Both the position numbers and the translations under genes were made by a program. The notes beneath the pieces were generated by a model. It did not search any database. It saw only the letters and a program-made list of their open reading frames with translations, and was not told where the DNA came from. From Nocardioides zeae (GTDB taxonomy: Bacteria > Actinomycetota > Actinomycetes > Propionibacteriales > Nocardioidaceae), in contig NZ_JAUTAN010000001.1 of assembly GCF_030818655.1 (NCBI RefSeq), positions 2,232,001-2,296,000 of the forward strand: a stretch of DNA of 64,000 nucleotides, read 5' to 3'. This document shows positions 52,484 to 61,061 of this stretch, in pieces (the stretch's first letter is position 1; every line of letters begins with the position of its first letter).

Positions 52484-52544
52484 GGGGTTCCGGTACCCCG
52501 CTCCCCCCCGCCCCACCCGAAGGTGGACCCGAGGTCCGGGCGCG

Positions 52545-53081
52545 TCAGAGCCCCAGCACGGCCCGCATCCCGACGCTCTGCTCGACCGCCCAGGGGCTGA
52601 GGGCCCACGGCGTGCGCTCGGCCAGGTCGAGCAGGGCGCGCGGGTCGGTCCAGGCGTGCTCGGCGACCTCGTCGGGGTGCGGAGACGGCACGTCGTCGGT
52701 GCGCGCGAGCCAGACGGGGCAGATCTCGTGCTCGACGATCCCGCTGGCGTCGACGGCGCGGTAGCGGAAGTCCGGCAGGGCGAGCCGCAGGTCGGAGACC
52801 CGCAGGCCGAGCTCGTGCGCGGCGTACCGCTCGACGGCCGCCACCGGCTCCTCCCCCGGGCGCGGGTGCCCGCAGAACGTGTTGGTCCACACGCCCGGCC
52901 AGGTGCGCTTCGTGAGGGCGCGGCGCGTCACGAGCAGGCGGCCGTCGGGGCCGAGCACCCAGCAGGAGAAGGCGAGGTGGAGCGGGGTGTCGGTGGTGTG
53001 CACGCCGCCCCGGGGCGCCGTGCCGCAGGGCTCCCCGCGCTCGTCGAGCAGCACGACGAGGTCCTCGGTGGCGACGGTCAT
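52545..53081 (-). CDS. idi: isopentenyl-diphosphate delta-isomerase type I
   Basis: A 178-residue Nudix-fold isomerase making DMAPP from IPP. The catalytic Cys70 lies in TNTFCGHPRPGE, the catalytic Glu is in VEHEICPVW (about 116-124), and HLAFSCWVLG carries an upstream metal His. It is divergent from crtB across 280 bp and supplies precursors for the carotenoid cluster, consistent with MEP genes at 20.8-23.5 kb. Confidence 0.95.
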   Translation of the reverse strand: MTVATEDLVVLLDERGEPCGTAPRGGVHTTDTPLHLAFSCWVLGPDGRLLVTRRALTKRTWPGVWTNTFCGHPRPGEEPVAAVERYAAHELGLRVSDLRLALPDFRYRAVDASGIVEHEICPVWLARTDDVPSPHPDEVAEHAWTDPRALLDLAERTPWALSPWAVEQSVGMRAVLGL

Positions 53082-53100
53082 CGGAGCTCCTGGGTCGACG

Positions 53101-53147
53101 GCGGGGCGTGGGCGGGGCATGGGCGGGGCAAGGGCGGGGCAAGGCGG
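53101..53147. repeat. short GGGCGGGGCA direct repeats in the idi-crtB gap
   Basis: Four near-identical GGGCGGGGCA/G units lie in tandem between the divergent idi and crtB genes. The gap 53082-53361 holds no gene. No -10/-35 pair was convincing, although control of both divergent units must lie here. Confidence 0.45.
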
Positions 53148-53361
53148 AGGATCTGCCTCCTCCCATCGTGCCGGGCGGGCGGTCGGGACGCGTCGCGGGG
53201 TGCCGGGACCCCGGTCGGCCGCCCGCCGGCCGGGCCCCCTCGGGCGCACGTCTGCCTCCGGTTCCACCTCCCCCCGTACGTTCTCCCCAGACGGAGGGCG
53301 AGCGCCCGACGGCCACGACCAACGCCCTGCCGGCGGCGGCGTCCCCGAGGAGGAACCGAGC

Positions 53362-54306
53362 ATGAACCTCTGGCTGCACGGCCCGTCACGCCCACCGCGG
53401 GGCGCCGTTCCCCGGCCCCACCAGCAGTACGACGAGGTCGCCGAGGCGAGCGCCTCGCTCGTGATCCGGGCGTACTCGTCGTCGTTCGGGCTTGCGTCCC
53501 GCCTCCTCGGCGGCCGGGTGCGCGCCGACGTGCGCAACGTCTACGCGCTCGTGCGGGTGGCCGACGAGATCGTCGACGCCCCCCGTCCCGAGGGCGACGA
53601 CACCGAGCGCCGCGCCACGCTCGACGCCCTCGAGGAGGCGACCGTCACCGCCCTGCGCACCGGCTCCAGCAGCAACCTCGTGGTGCACGCCTTCGCCCGC
53701 ACGGCCCGCCGCTGCGGCGTCGACAAGGCGCTGGTCGCCCCGTTCTTCGCCTCGATGCGCACCGACCTCGACCGCACCGAGCACGACGACGCCAGCCTGG
53801 CGACCTACGTCTACGGCTCGGCGGAGGTCGTCGGCCTCATGTGCCTGCGGGCGTTCCTGGCGGACGAGCCGCAGCGCGAGGTCCAGTACGAGGCCCTCGG
53901 CCCCGGCGCGCAGCGCCTCGGCGCGGCCTTCCAGAAGGTCAACTTCCTCCGCGACCTCGGGGAGGACGGTGACGACCTCGGGCGCCGCTACCTCGTCGGG
54001 CTGGATCCGGCCGACCCCGACGAGGCGGCCTGGACGCGCTGGCTCGACGACGTCGACGCCGACCTCGCCGCGGCCGCCGCCGTCGTCCCCGCCCTGCCCC
54101 GCAGCAGCCGCGTCGCGGTCTGCACCGCGCACGACCTCTTCTCCGAGCTGGCGGTCCGCCTGCGCCGTACGTCGCCGGTCGAGGCCCGCGACCGCCGCGT
54201 CCGCGTGCCGGGTGCCGTCAAGGCCCGGCTGGCCGCCGGCGCGCTCCTGCGCGACGGCCTCCCCCGCACCGCGACGCCGGTCCGACACGCGGGGGCCGCC
54301 GCGTGA
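53362..54306 (+). CDS. crtB: phytoene synthase
   Basis: A 314-residue squalene/phytoene synthase. YSSSFGLASRLL opens the domain, the first Asp-rich motif is DEIVD (68-72), and the second is QKVNFLRDLGEDGDDLGR (about 190-206). It condenses two GGPP into phytoene. ATG 53362 follows GAGGAGG. The stop overlaps crtI by GTGA, marking a translationally coupled operon. Confidence 0.95.
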   Translation: MNLWLHGPSRPPRGAVPRPHQQYDEVAEASASLVIRAYSSSFGLASRLLGGRVRADVRNVYALVRVADEIVDAPRPEGDDTERRATLDALEEATVTALRTGSSSNLVVHAFARTARRCGVDKALVAPFFASMRTDLDRTEHDDASLATYVYGSAEVVGLMCLRAFLADEPQREVQYEALGPGAQRLGAAFQKVNFLRDLGEDGDDLGRRYLVGLDPADPDEAAWTRWLDDVDADLAAAAAVVPALPRSSRVAVCTAHDLFSELAVRLRRTSPVEARDRRVRVPGAVKARLAAGALLRDGLPRTATPVRHAGAAA

Positions 54307-55952
54307 GCGCCCCGCTGCGGCGCGTGGTCGTCGTGGGCGGCGGCGTCGCCGGGCTCGCGACCGCGGCGCTGCTGGCCGCCGACGGGCACGACGTGGAGCT
54401 GTTCGAGAAGAACGACGCGCTCGGCGGACGCGCCGGGTCGTGGGAGCAGGACGGGTTCCGGTTCGACACCGGCCCGTCGTGGTGGCTCATGCCCGAGGTG
54501 TTCGACCACTTCTTCCGCCTCCTCGGGACGACGACCGAGGAGCAGGTCGAGCTCGTGCGCCTCGACCCGGGCTACCGGGTGTTCTTCGAGGGCGTGCCCG
54601 GCAGCATCGACGTGGCCGCCGACGAGCAGGGCAACCGGGACCTCTTCGAGAGCATCGAACCCGGCGCCGGCGACCGGCTCGGGGACTACCTCCGCTCCGC
54701 CCGCGAGGCCTACGACCTGGCGGTCGACCGGTTCCTCTACACCAGCTTCGAGACGCCGGCCGCCTTCCTCGGCCGCCGCGTGCTGGCGCACGGCCCCCGG
54801 CTGGCGGGCCTGCTGGCCCGCAGCCTGGAGTCGTACGTCGCGGCGCGGTTCTCCGACCGCCGCCTGCGGCAGGTGCTGGGCTACCCCGCCGTCTTCCTCG
54901 GCTCGTCGCCCGACCGCACGCCGGCGATGTACCACCTCATGAGCTGGCTCGACCTCGCCGACGGCGTGCGCTACCCCGCGGGCGGGTTCACCCGGCTCGT
55001 CGAGGCGCTCGCCGACCTCGCGCGCCAGCGTGGCGCCCGGCTGCACACCGGCACCGCGGTCACCGAGGTGCTGACCTGCCGCCGCACCACCGCGCGGGGC
55101 GACCGGCGGCGCGCGCGCGTGACCGGCGTGCGCGTCGTCGACGCCGACGGCACGAGCCGCGACGTACCCGCCGACGTGGTGGTCGGAGCGGCCGACCTCC
55201 ACCACGTCGAGACCCGGCTGCTGCCGGACGACCTGCAGACCTACCCGCAGCGCTGGTGGGACAAGGCCGTCTCCGGGCCCGGCGCCGTGCTGGTGCAGCT
55301 GGGGGTCACCGGCCGCCTGCCCGAGCTCGAGCACCACTCGCTGTTCTTCACCGAGGACTGGCACGCGAACTTCGACGCCATCTTCGGCACGCCCACGCGG
55401 GTGCCGGACCCGGCGTCGATCTACGTGTGCAAGCCGTCAGCGACCGACGACACCGTGGCACCGCCCGACCACGAGAACCTGTTCGTCCTCGTGCCCGTGC
55501 CGCCCGATCCCGACATCGGGCGGGGTGGGGTCGACGGCGCCGGGGACCCGCTGGTCGAGGCGATCGCCGACCGGGCGATCGACCTCGTCGCGCGTTGGGC
55601 GGACGTGCCCGACCTGGCCGACCGGGTCGTCGTGCGGCGCACCGTCGGTCCCGCCGACTTCGTGGCCGACGTCAACGCCTGGTGCGGCGGGGCGCTAGGG
55701 CCGGCGCACGTGCTCAAGCAGAGCGCGTTCTTCCGGGCCGGGAACGTGTCGAGGAAGGTGCGGGACCTCTACTACGCGGGCGCCAGCACCGTGCCGGGCA
55801 TCGGGCTCCCCATGTGCCTCATCAGCGCCGAGCTCGTGCGCAAGCGCCTGGCGGGCGACACGTCGGTCGGTCCCTCGACCGAGCCCCCCGCCGACGCGCC
55901 CGCCGACGCGGTGCCCGACGGGACGGTGGACGCGACCGCGGGCGTGGCGTGA
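54303..55952 (+). CDS. crtI: phytoene desaturase
   Basis: A 549-residue carotenoid desaturase: GGGVAGLATAALLA (11-24), NDALGGRAGSWEQDGFRFDTG (in parts, substrate-pocket signature FDTGPSW), and the C-terminal YYAGASTVPGIGLPMCL with the closing FAD motif. It introduces the conjugated double bonds into phytoene to give lycopene. The C-terminal 40 residues are low-complexity Ala/Asp/Pro. It overlaps both neighbours by 4 bases. Confidence 0.93.
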   Translation: MSAPLRRVVVVGGGVAGLATAALLAADGHDVELFEKNDALGGRAGSWEQDGFRFDTGPSWWLMPEVFDHFFRLLGTTTEEQVELVRLDPGYRVFFEGVPGSIDVAADEQGNRDLFESIEPGAGDRLGDYLRSAREAYDLAVDRFLYTSFETPAAFLGRRVLAHGPRLAGLLARSLESYVAARFSDRRLRQVLGYPAVFLGSSPDRTPAMYHLMSWLDLADGVRYPAGGFTRLVEALADLARQRGARLHTGTAVTEVLTCRRTTARGDRRRARVTGVRVVDADGTSRDVPADVVVGAADLHHVETRLLPDDLQTYPQRWWDKAVSGPGAVLVQLGVTGRLPELEHHSLFFTEDWHANFDAIFGTPTRVPDPASIYVCKPSATDDTVAPPDHENLFVLVPVPPDPDIGRGGVDGAGDPLVEAIADRAIDLVARWADVPDLADRVVVRRTVGPADFVADVNAWCGGALGPAHVLKQSAFFRAGNVSRKVRDLYYAGASTVPGIGLPMCLISAELVRKRLAGDTSVGPSTEPPADAPADAVPDGTVDATAGVA

Positions 55953-56713
55953 CGCGCGGCCGTCCTCGGTCTGCGGCGGACGAGGAGTCGTTCGACCACT
56001 GGTCGCGCCTGCACGGCGGGCTCGACCCGCGGGGGTCCGTCTGGGTGCGGGGCTGGGTGCGCCTCACCCACGCCGGAGCGCGCCCGCTCGCCCGGTGGGG
56101 CGTGCACCCCGACGCGGTGACCCTGGCGGCGGTCGTGCTGACCGCAGCGGTGCCGCTGCTCGCCGGACTCGGCGCCCTGTGGCCGCTGGTCGCGGTGGTG
56201 CCGATGGTGGTCGCCGCGGTGCTGGACGGCGTCGACGGTGCGCTGGCCGCCCGCACGGGCACCGACTCGGCGTGGGGCCGCGTGCTCGACGGCCTCGCCG
56301 ACCGCTGCGCCGACCTCCTCCTGCTGCTCACCCTGGTCGTCCTGGGCGCCCCGTGGTGGCTCGTCGCGGTCGTCGCCGTCGCCACGCTGCTCCTCGAGCA
56401 GGCCCGGGCGCTGGGCCAGGCCGCGGGCATGGTCGGCCCCGGGGCCGTGACGGTGTGGGAGCGCCCCTCCCGCGTCATCGTCGTGGCGTTCACCGCGGCC
56501 GCGTGCGCCGCCGCGTGGGCGGCGCGGTCGGTGGGCGTCGACGTGCTGCCGGCGGTCGACGGCGCCGTGCTGGCGACGACCGGCACCGTCGTCGGTCTCG
56601 CACTGGCGCTCGTCGGGCTGGCGCACGTCGTCCGCGCCGTACGGCGTGCCCTCCCCCGGGGTGGGGCGGGGGGTGACACTTTCCCCGGTCGACCGGGGAA
56701 CACGCCGCTTTGA
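55949..56713 (+). CDS. CDP-alcohol phosphatidyltransferase family protein with altered motif
   Basis: A 254-residue membrane protein with about six hydrophobic segments. The family motif DG-x2-AR-x8-G-x3-D-x3-D reads here DG-AL-AA-x8-G-RVL-D-GLA-D, so the conserved Arg is Ala while the three Asp-type ligands remain. It is translationally coupled to crtI, an unusual place for a phospholipid enzyme; it may act on isoprenoid or polar-lipid headgroups. The last dozen codons run into a palindromic repeat (56675-56700), so its C-terminus may be a recent addition. Confidence 0.8.
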   Translation: MTRGRPRSAADEESFDHWSRLHGGLDPRGSVWVRGWVRLTHAGARPLARWGVHPDAVTLAAVVLTAAVPLLAGLGALWPLVAVVPMVVAAVLDGVDGALAARTGTDSAWGRVLDGLADRCADLLLLLTLVVLGAPWWLVAVVAVATLLLEQARALGQAAGMVGPGAVTVWERPSRVIVVAFTAAACAAAWAARSVGVDVLPAVDGAVLATTGTVVGLALALVGLAHVVRAVRRALPRGGAGGDTFPGRPGNTPL

Positions 56714-56786
56714 CCATCAATGTTGATGGTCAAAGTGACACCTTCCCCGGTCGACCGGGGAAAGTGTCGTACCCCCTGGGGGTATA
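56675..56786. repeat. large double-palindrome inverted repeat
   Basis: Two copies of the perfect 20-bp palindrome built on CCGGTCGACCGG (56681-56700 and 56743-56762) lie inside 26-bp perfectly inverted arms (56675-56700 with 56743-56768). Between them an AT-rich hairpin, CTTTGACCATCAA (56708-56720) with TTGATGGTCAAAG (56723-56735), is perfect over 13 bp. A small TACCCCC-T-GGGGGTA palindrome follows at 56770-56784. The block spans the 3' ends of the convergent CDP-alcohol transferase and desaturase genes. Confidence 0.9.
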
Positions 56787-56798
56787 CGACTGCGGGGC

Positions 56799-58292
56799 TC
56801 AACGGAGGGCGGGGCCGACCAGGTCGGCGACGATCCGCGCGGAGAGCAGCACGAGCGGCAGCCCGCCACCGGGGTGGGACGAGCCGCCGACGAGGAACAG
56901 GCCCGGCACCGGCGACGCGTTCGACGGGCGCAGGAACGCGGCGCGCGGGCCGTTCGACGACGAGCCGTAGATCGAGCCGCCCGGCGTCCACGTCCGGCGC
57001 TCCAGGTCGGCCGGGCTGACGAGGGTGCGGTGCCGCACGCGGTCGCGCACGTCGGTGCCCCGCTCCGCGAGGAGGTCGAGCACCGTGTCGGCGGTGCGCT
57101 CGGCCAGCCCGGGGGCGTCCCAGTCGGTGCCGCGCGCCGGGTCGTGCGGGGGCGCGTTGACGAGCACGAACCAGGCGCCGGTCCCGGGGCCGGGCACGAT
57201 GGCGGGGTCGTCGGGTGCCGCGACGTACACCGTCGGTCGGGCGACCGGGCGCGGCCGGCCCCGCCGGCCGAAGACGGCGTCGAACTCGGCGTCGTAGTCC
57301 TCGGCGAAGTAGACCGCGTGGTGCGGCTGGTCCGGCGGGGGTCCGTCGACGGCGAGCAGCAGCGCGAGCCCCGACAGCGAGGGGGTCGTGCGCGCCACCC
57401 GGGCCGCCGCCCGCCGCGCGGCGGGGGTGCGCACGAGGTGGCCGTAGACCTGGCGGGCGTCGGCGTTGGCGACCACGACGTCCGCGGCGAGCCGGCTGCC
57501 GTCGGCCAGCGCCACCCCGTCGACCCGCCCCCGGGCGTCGGTCGTGACCTCCGCGACCGCGGCACCCGTGACGACCTCGCCGCCCAGCAGCTCGAGCCGC
57601 TCCCGGAGCGCGGTGGCGATGCGGCCGAGGCCGCCGGGGACGTACCAGGACCCCCACCGCTGCTCCGCCCACGGCACCGCCGCGAGTGCGGCCGGGGCGC
57701 GGCGGGGGTCCGACCCCGTGTACGTCGCGTAGCGGTCCAGCAGCATGACGAGCCGCGGGTCGTGCAGGTGCTGGCGGCCCAGCCCGCGCAGGGTGCGCCA
57801 GGGCGCGACGGTCCGCACGTCGTCCAGGCGGCGCGAGAGCCGCACCATGTCCTGCAGGCCGATGGGCGACTCGAGGAACGGCTCGTGCGTCACGTCCCAG
57901 ATCCGTCGCGCCCGGTCGAGGAACGCGCTCCACTGCGCGCCGCGCCCCGGCCCCAGGGCCGCGTCGAGCGCGTCCGGGATCGCGGCGACGTCGCCGGGCA
58001 GGTCGAGCACCGTGCCGTCGGGGAAGCGGTAGCGGCAGGCGACCTCCAGGCGCTCGAGCGGCAGCACCTCGGCCAGCGGGGCACCGGTCGTCGCGAAGAG
58101 CTCCTCCAGCACGTGCGGCATCGTCAGCAGCGACGGGCCGGTGTCGAAGAGGAAGCCGTCCTGCTCGTGCACGCCGACCTTGCCGCCGACGTCCGGCGCC
58201 TGCTCGAGCACGGTGACGCGGTGGCCCGCCGCGGCCAGCCGCACCGCGACGGCCAGACCGCCGACGCCGGCACCGACGACGACGAGGTTCAC
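56799..58292 (-). CDS. second CrtI-type carotenoid desaturase (CrtD-like)
   Basis: A 497-residue desaturase related to CrtI/CrtD: GAGVGGLAVAVRLA (7-20), QDGFLFDTGPSLLTMP (about 50-65), RYATYTGSDPRRAPA, and GLFLVGGSSHPGGGLPLVL at the C-terminus. The FLVGGSSHPGGGLP ending and short N-terminus favour the CrtD/methoxyneurosporene or 3,4-desaturase side of the family over a second phytoene desaturase. GTG 58292 overlaps the glycosyltransferase stop (GTGA). It probably acts on a hydrated carotenoid produced by the CruF-type enzyme. Confidence 0.88.
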   Translation of the reverse strand: MNLVVVGAGVGGLAVAVRLAAAGHRVTVLEQAPDVGGKVGVHEQDGFLFDTGPSLLTMPHVLEELFATTGAPLAEVLPLERLEVACRYRFPDGTVLDLPGDVAAIPDALDAALGPGRGAQWSAFLDRARRIWDVTHEPFLESPIGLQDMVRLSRRLDDVRTVAPWRTLRGLGRQHLHDPRLVMLLDRYATYTGSDPRRAPAALAAVPWAEQRWGSWYVPGGLGRIATALRERLELLGGEVVTGAAVAEVTTDARGRVDGVALADGSRLAADVVVANADARQVYGHLVRTPAARRAAARVARTTPSLSGLALLLAVDGPPPDQPHHAVYFAEDYDAEFDAVFGRRGRPRPVARPTVYVAAPDDPAIVPGPGTGAWFVLVNAPPHDPARGTDWDAPGLAERTADTVLDLLAERGTDVRDRVRHRTLVSPADLERRTWTPGGSIYGSSSNGPRAAFLRPSNASPVPGLFLVGGSSHPGGGLPLVLLSARIVADLVGPALR

Positions 58293-59440
58293 CGCCCGAC
58301 CTCCACGGGCCGCCCGCGCCACCGCAGCTCGCCCCGGCGACGCGCCGCCAGGGAGTCGACGGTGAGGCCGGCGAGCACGAGCACCGAGACCGGGTGGGCC
58401 AGCGCGTCGGGCAGCGCCCGGCCCCGGGTCCGCCGGGCCACGAGGACGCGGGAGGCGACGCCCGCGGCGTACCCGAGCAGACCGGTGCGCGAGCCCCGCA
58501 GCGCGGCGAGCGGGGGCACCACATAGGCGAGCAGCAGCAGCGCCAGCACCCCGACCGCGCCCGCCGGCGACCCGAAGGCCGACCACAGCGACTTGCGGTA
58601 GCCGGCGCGGAGGGCCGGCCAGCCGGCGTACATCCGGCAGGTCGCCAGGTCGCTCCCGTCGACCACGCCGCCCCGACGACCGACGGCCTTGAGGGCGCGC
58701 AGGAGCGCGAGGTCCTCGAGCACCGCCGTGCGCACGGCCGCGTGGCCCCCGGCGTCGTGGTAGGCCATCGCGTCCACGACGAGCAGCTGTCCGTTGGCCG
58801 CGGTGAGCGACGGCCGGGGCGAGCGCTCCGCCAGGCCGAGGGGCAGGGTGCTCATCCACGACCACTGCAGCAACGGCTGCACGAGGCGTTCCGCGGCGCC
58901 GTGGGCGCGCTGCCGCGGGTAGGGGCTGACGAGGTCGAGGCCGCTGGAGCGCAGCAGGCCCACCGACGCCACGAGGGCGTCCGCGGCGAGGCGCACGTCG
59001 GCGTCGACGAAGACGAGCACCCCCTCCACGTCGACGGCCTGGGCGCCCTGGTGGCAGGCCCACGGCTTGCCCAGCCAGCCCTGCGGCGTCGGCGCGCCGG
59101 CGCGCACGACGACCCGTGCGTCCTGCTCGGCCAGCTCGGCGGCCACGGCCAGGGTGCGGTCGGACGAGCGGTCGTCGACGACGACGAGGCGCCCCCGGCC
59201 CGGCCACGCGTCGAGCGCGGCGAGCACGCTGGCCGCGCAGGCCCGCAGGTCCCCTTCCTCGTCACGCACCGGCAGCACGACCGTGAGCGGCTCCGCCGTG
59301 CGGCCGGGCACCCCCGCGTCCGCCGGCAGCACCGGGGTGCGCAGCCGCCGCAGGTTGTCGACGGTGAGCGCCAGGCAACCGAGTGCGACCGCCGACCCGG
59401 CGGCGACCCCCACCCGGCCGGCGCGGGCGAGCCCGCTCAC
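58289..59440 (-). CDS. GT2 family glycosyltransferase (carotenoid glycosyltransferase candidate)
   Basis: A 383-residue membrane-associated GT2 enzyme: an N-terminal hydrophobic anchor, TVVLPVRDEEGDL, VVDDRSSDRTL, the metal-binding DAD in FVDADVRLAADAL, and three or four C-terminal hydrophobic segments. The layout resembles the CruC/CruG-type and hopene-associated (HpnB) glycosyltransferases. Its position between the CrtD-like desaturase and the CruF-type hydratase, with 4-bp overlaps on both sides, suggests it glycosylates the carotenoid hydroxyl group. Confidence 0.85.
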   Translation of the reverse strand: MSGLARAGRVGVAAGSAVALGCLALTVDNLRRLRTPVLPADAGVPGRTAEPLTVVLPVRDEEGDLRACAASVLAALDAWPGRGRLVVVDDRSSDRTLAVAAELAEQDARVVVRAGAPTPQGWLGKPWACHQGAQAVDVEGVLVFVDADVRLAADALVASVGLLRSSGLDLVSPYPRQRAHGAAERLVQPLLQWSWMSTLPLGLAERSPRPSLTAANGQLLVVDAMAYHDAGGHAAVRTAVLEDLALLRALKAVGRRGGVVDGSDLATCRMYAGWPALRAGYRKSLWSAFGSPAGAVGVLALLLLAYVVPPLAALRGSRTGLLGYAAGVASRVLVARRTRGRALPDALAHPVSVLVLAGLTVDSLAARRRGELRWRGRPVEVGR

Positions 59441-60360
59441 CGCGGCCCCACCCCGCTGTCCCGGCCGGTGCGCTGGCCGGTGCGCTGGAGGGCGCGGCGG
59501 CCGCCGGGCTGCTCCCGCAGGAGGCGTACGACGAGGGGCACCGCCACCAGGCCCATCAGGAGCCCGCCGACGAGGGCCACGGGCGGGCGCCCGAAGAAGA
59601 CGGCGTGGGCGAGCACCGAGGAGGAGTAGGTCCACAGGTAGACCGCCAGCGGGACCGCGTCGAGCGCGATGTCCCGGCTGCCCCGACCGGCCGGCCCGGT
59701 CGCCTGGTCCGGCGACGTCCGCGGCACCAGACGGTCGAGCGCGGCGACCATGAGGAACGAGACCAGCAGCCAGCCGGCGTAGTTGGTGAGCGGCACGTCG
59801 TCGATGCCGGGCAGGCCGGGCGACGGGTGGGCCCAGGTCCAGTGGCCCTGGTCGACCATCTGGGGGTCGAGGAAGACGTCCCAGGCGGTGAGGGCCGCCG
59901 CTCCCACCAGGGCGACCGCCCAGCGCCGTTCCCCGCCGAGCCGACGGGCGACGGCGAGCGCGGGCCAGGCCATCATGATCCAGGCGAGCGGCACGAGGGC
60001 CGGCACGCCGAGCACCTCGAGGCCGAGCGTGCCGGTGTAGGCGTAGTCGCCGAACGGGAAGCCGGTGCGCACGCCGACGGCCTCGGCGACGAGACCGCCG
60101 AGCCCCGCCACCGCGGCGAGGGTCGCGGCGGCGAGGGGGCCGCGCGTGGCCCAGGCGTCGGCGAGGGCCGCGGCGGCGAGGAGCACGACGCTCGCGGTCG
60201 TCAGGCCCAGGGTCCCGCCGTCGGTGAACGGGAACGCCATCTGCGCGAGCACGCCGCCCGCGGCGAGCACCAGCGCCGGCCAGCGGTGCGGCGCGACGGC
60301 GCGACCGCCGCGGTGGGCACGTCGCGGCACGACCGCGAACGGCTCGGAGGTGCTGGTCAC
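59437..60360 (-). CDS. cruF: carotenoid 1,2-hydratase-type membrane protein, CruF family
   Basis: A 307-residue protein with about eight hydrophobic segments and the CruF/DUF422 signature AWDVFLDPQMVDQGHW (about 162-177), with YAYTGTLGLEVLGVPA and PLTNYAGWLLVSF. CruF-type enzymes add water across the terminal double bond of acyclic carotenoid ends. The gene overlaps both neighbours (GTGA at 59437 and 60357). Its pairing with a GT2 mirrors cruF-cruG of cyanobacterial myxol glycoside synthesis. Confidence 0.85.
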   Translation of the reverse strand: MTSTSEPFAVVPRRAHRGGRAVAPHRWPALVLAAGGVLAQMAFPFTDGGTLGLTTASVVLLAAAALADAWATRGPLAAATLAAVAGLGGLVAEAVGVRTGFPFGDYAYTGTLGLEVLGVPALVPLAWIMMAWPALAVARRLGGERRWAVALVGAAALTAWDVFLDPQMVDQGHWTWAHPSPGLPGIDDVPLTNYAGWLLVSFLMVAALDRLVPRTSPDQATGPAGRGSRDIALDAVPLAVYLWTYSSSVLAHAVFFGRPPVALVGGLLMGLVAVPLVVRLLREQPGGRRALQRTGQRTGRDSGVGPR

Positions 60361-61061
60361 ACGGATCTCCCCTCGTAGGTTCCCTCGACGTCGAGCACGG
60401 CCAGGCGCGCGAACAGCTCCTCGGCGTACCACCGCTCCGGCTCGGTCCGCCGCACCGCCGAGCGGTGCGCGGCCGAGCCGTGCGCGAACGCCCGGAGCGC
60501 CGCGTCCGAGTCCCAGAGCGAGAACGTGCCCTGCAGCCCGATCGGCGCCTCGCCGATCCCCAGCGCCAGCCGCAGGCCCGGCGTCGCCGCCAGGTCCTCG
60601 ACGACCGGCGGCACCGCCCGCCAGAACGACAGGGCGCGCGTGGGTCGCAGCCGGGCGCGGGTGATCGATGCGACGAGCCCGGTACCCACCGGCGCCGTCG
60701 CCACCGGGGCCACCGGCTCGAACGGCTCCCGCCGCGACCAGCGCCCCCGCGACCGCAGCGGACTCATGGCGACGCGCAGCTCCTCGTGGCTGGCGCGCGA
60801 CCACGACCGCAGCACCGGGGACCCGGCCGCCGCGGCGGCCGCCGCCCGGTCGTCCCAGACCGTCAGCAGGGCCCAGTGGTGGGGGTCGGCGTCGCGCGGC
60901 GTGAACGTGCGGGCCGAGCCGGTGCCGAGGAGCTTGGCGAACCGCAACCCCGGCGTACGACGCAGCCGCGGTCCGCCGGTCGCCATCCGTCCCAGCGCGG
61001 GCAGCACCCGGTCGGTGCCCCACACCCGCAGCTCGACGTGGGGCGGGCTCCCGGCGCTCAC
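60357..61061 (-). CDS. spheroidene monooxygenase (CrtA)-like protein
   Basis: A 234-residue protein matching the CrtA family: GPRLRRTPGLRFAKLLGTG, TFTPRDADPHHWALLTVWDD in parts, SITRARLRPTRALSFWRAVP and GIGEAPIGLQGTFSLWDS are characteristic. CrtA enzymes introduce keto groups into acyclic carotenoids. Within this operon it would ketolate the linear end of the carotenoid. GTG 61061 overlaps the YihY stop. Confidence 0.85.
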   Translation of the reverse strand: MSAGSPPHVELRVWGTDRVLPALGRMATGGPRLRRTPGLRFAKLLGTGSARTFTPRDADPHHWALLTVWDDRAAAAAAAGSPVLRSWSRASHEELRVAMSPLRSRGRWSRREPFEPVAPVATAPVGTGLVASITRARLRPTRALSFWRAVPPVVEDLAATPGLRLALGIGEAPIGLQGTFSLWDSDAALRAFAHGSAAHRSAVRRTEPERWYAEELFARLAVLDVEGTYEGRSV

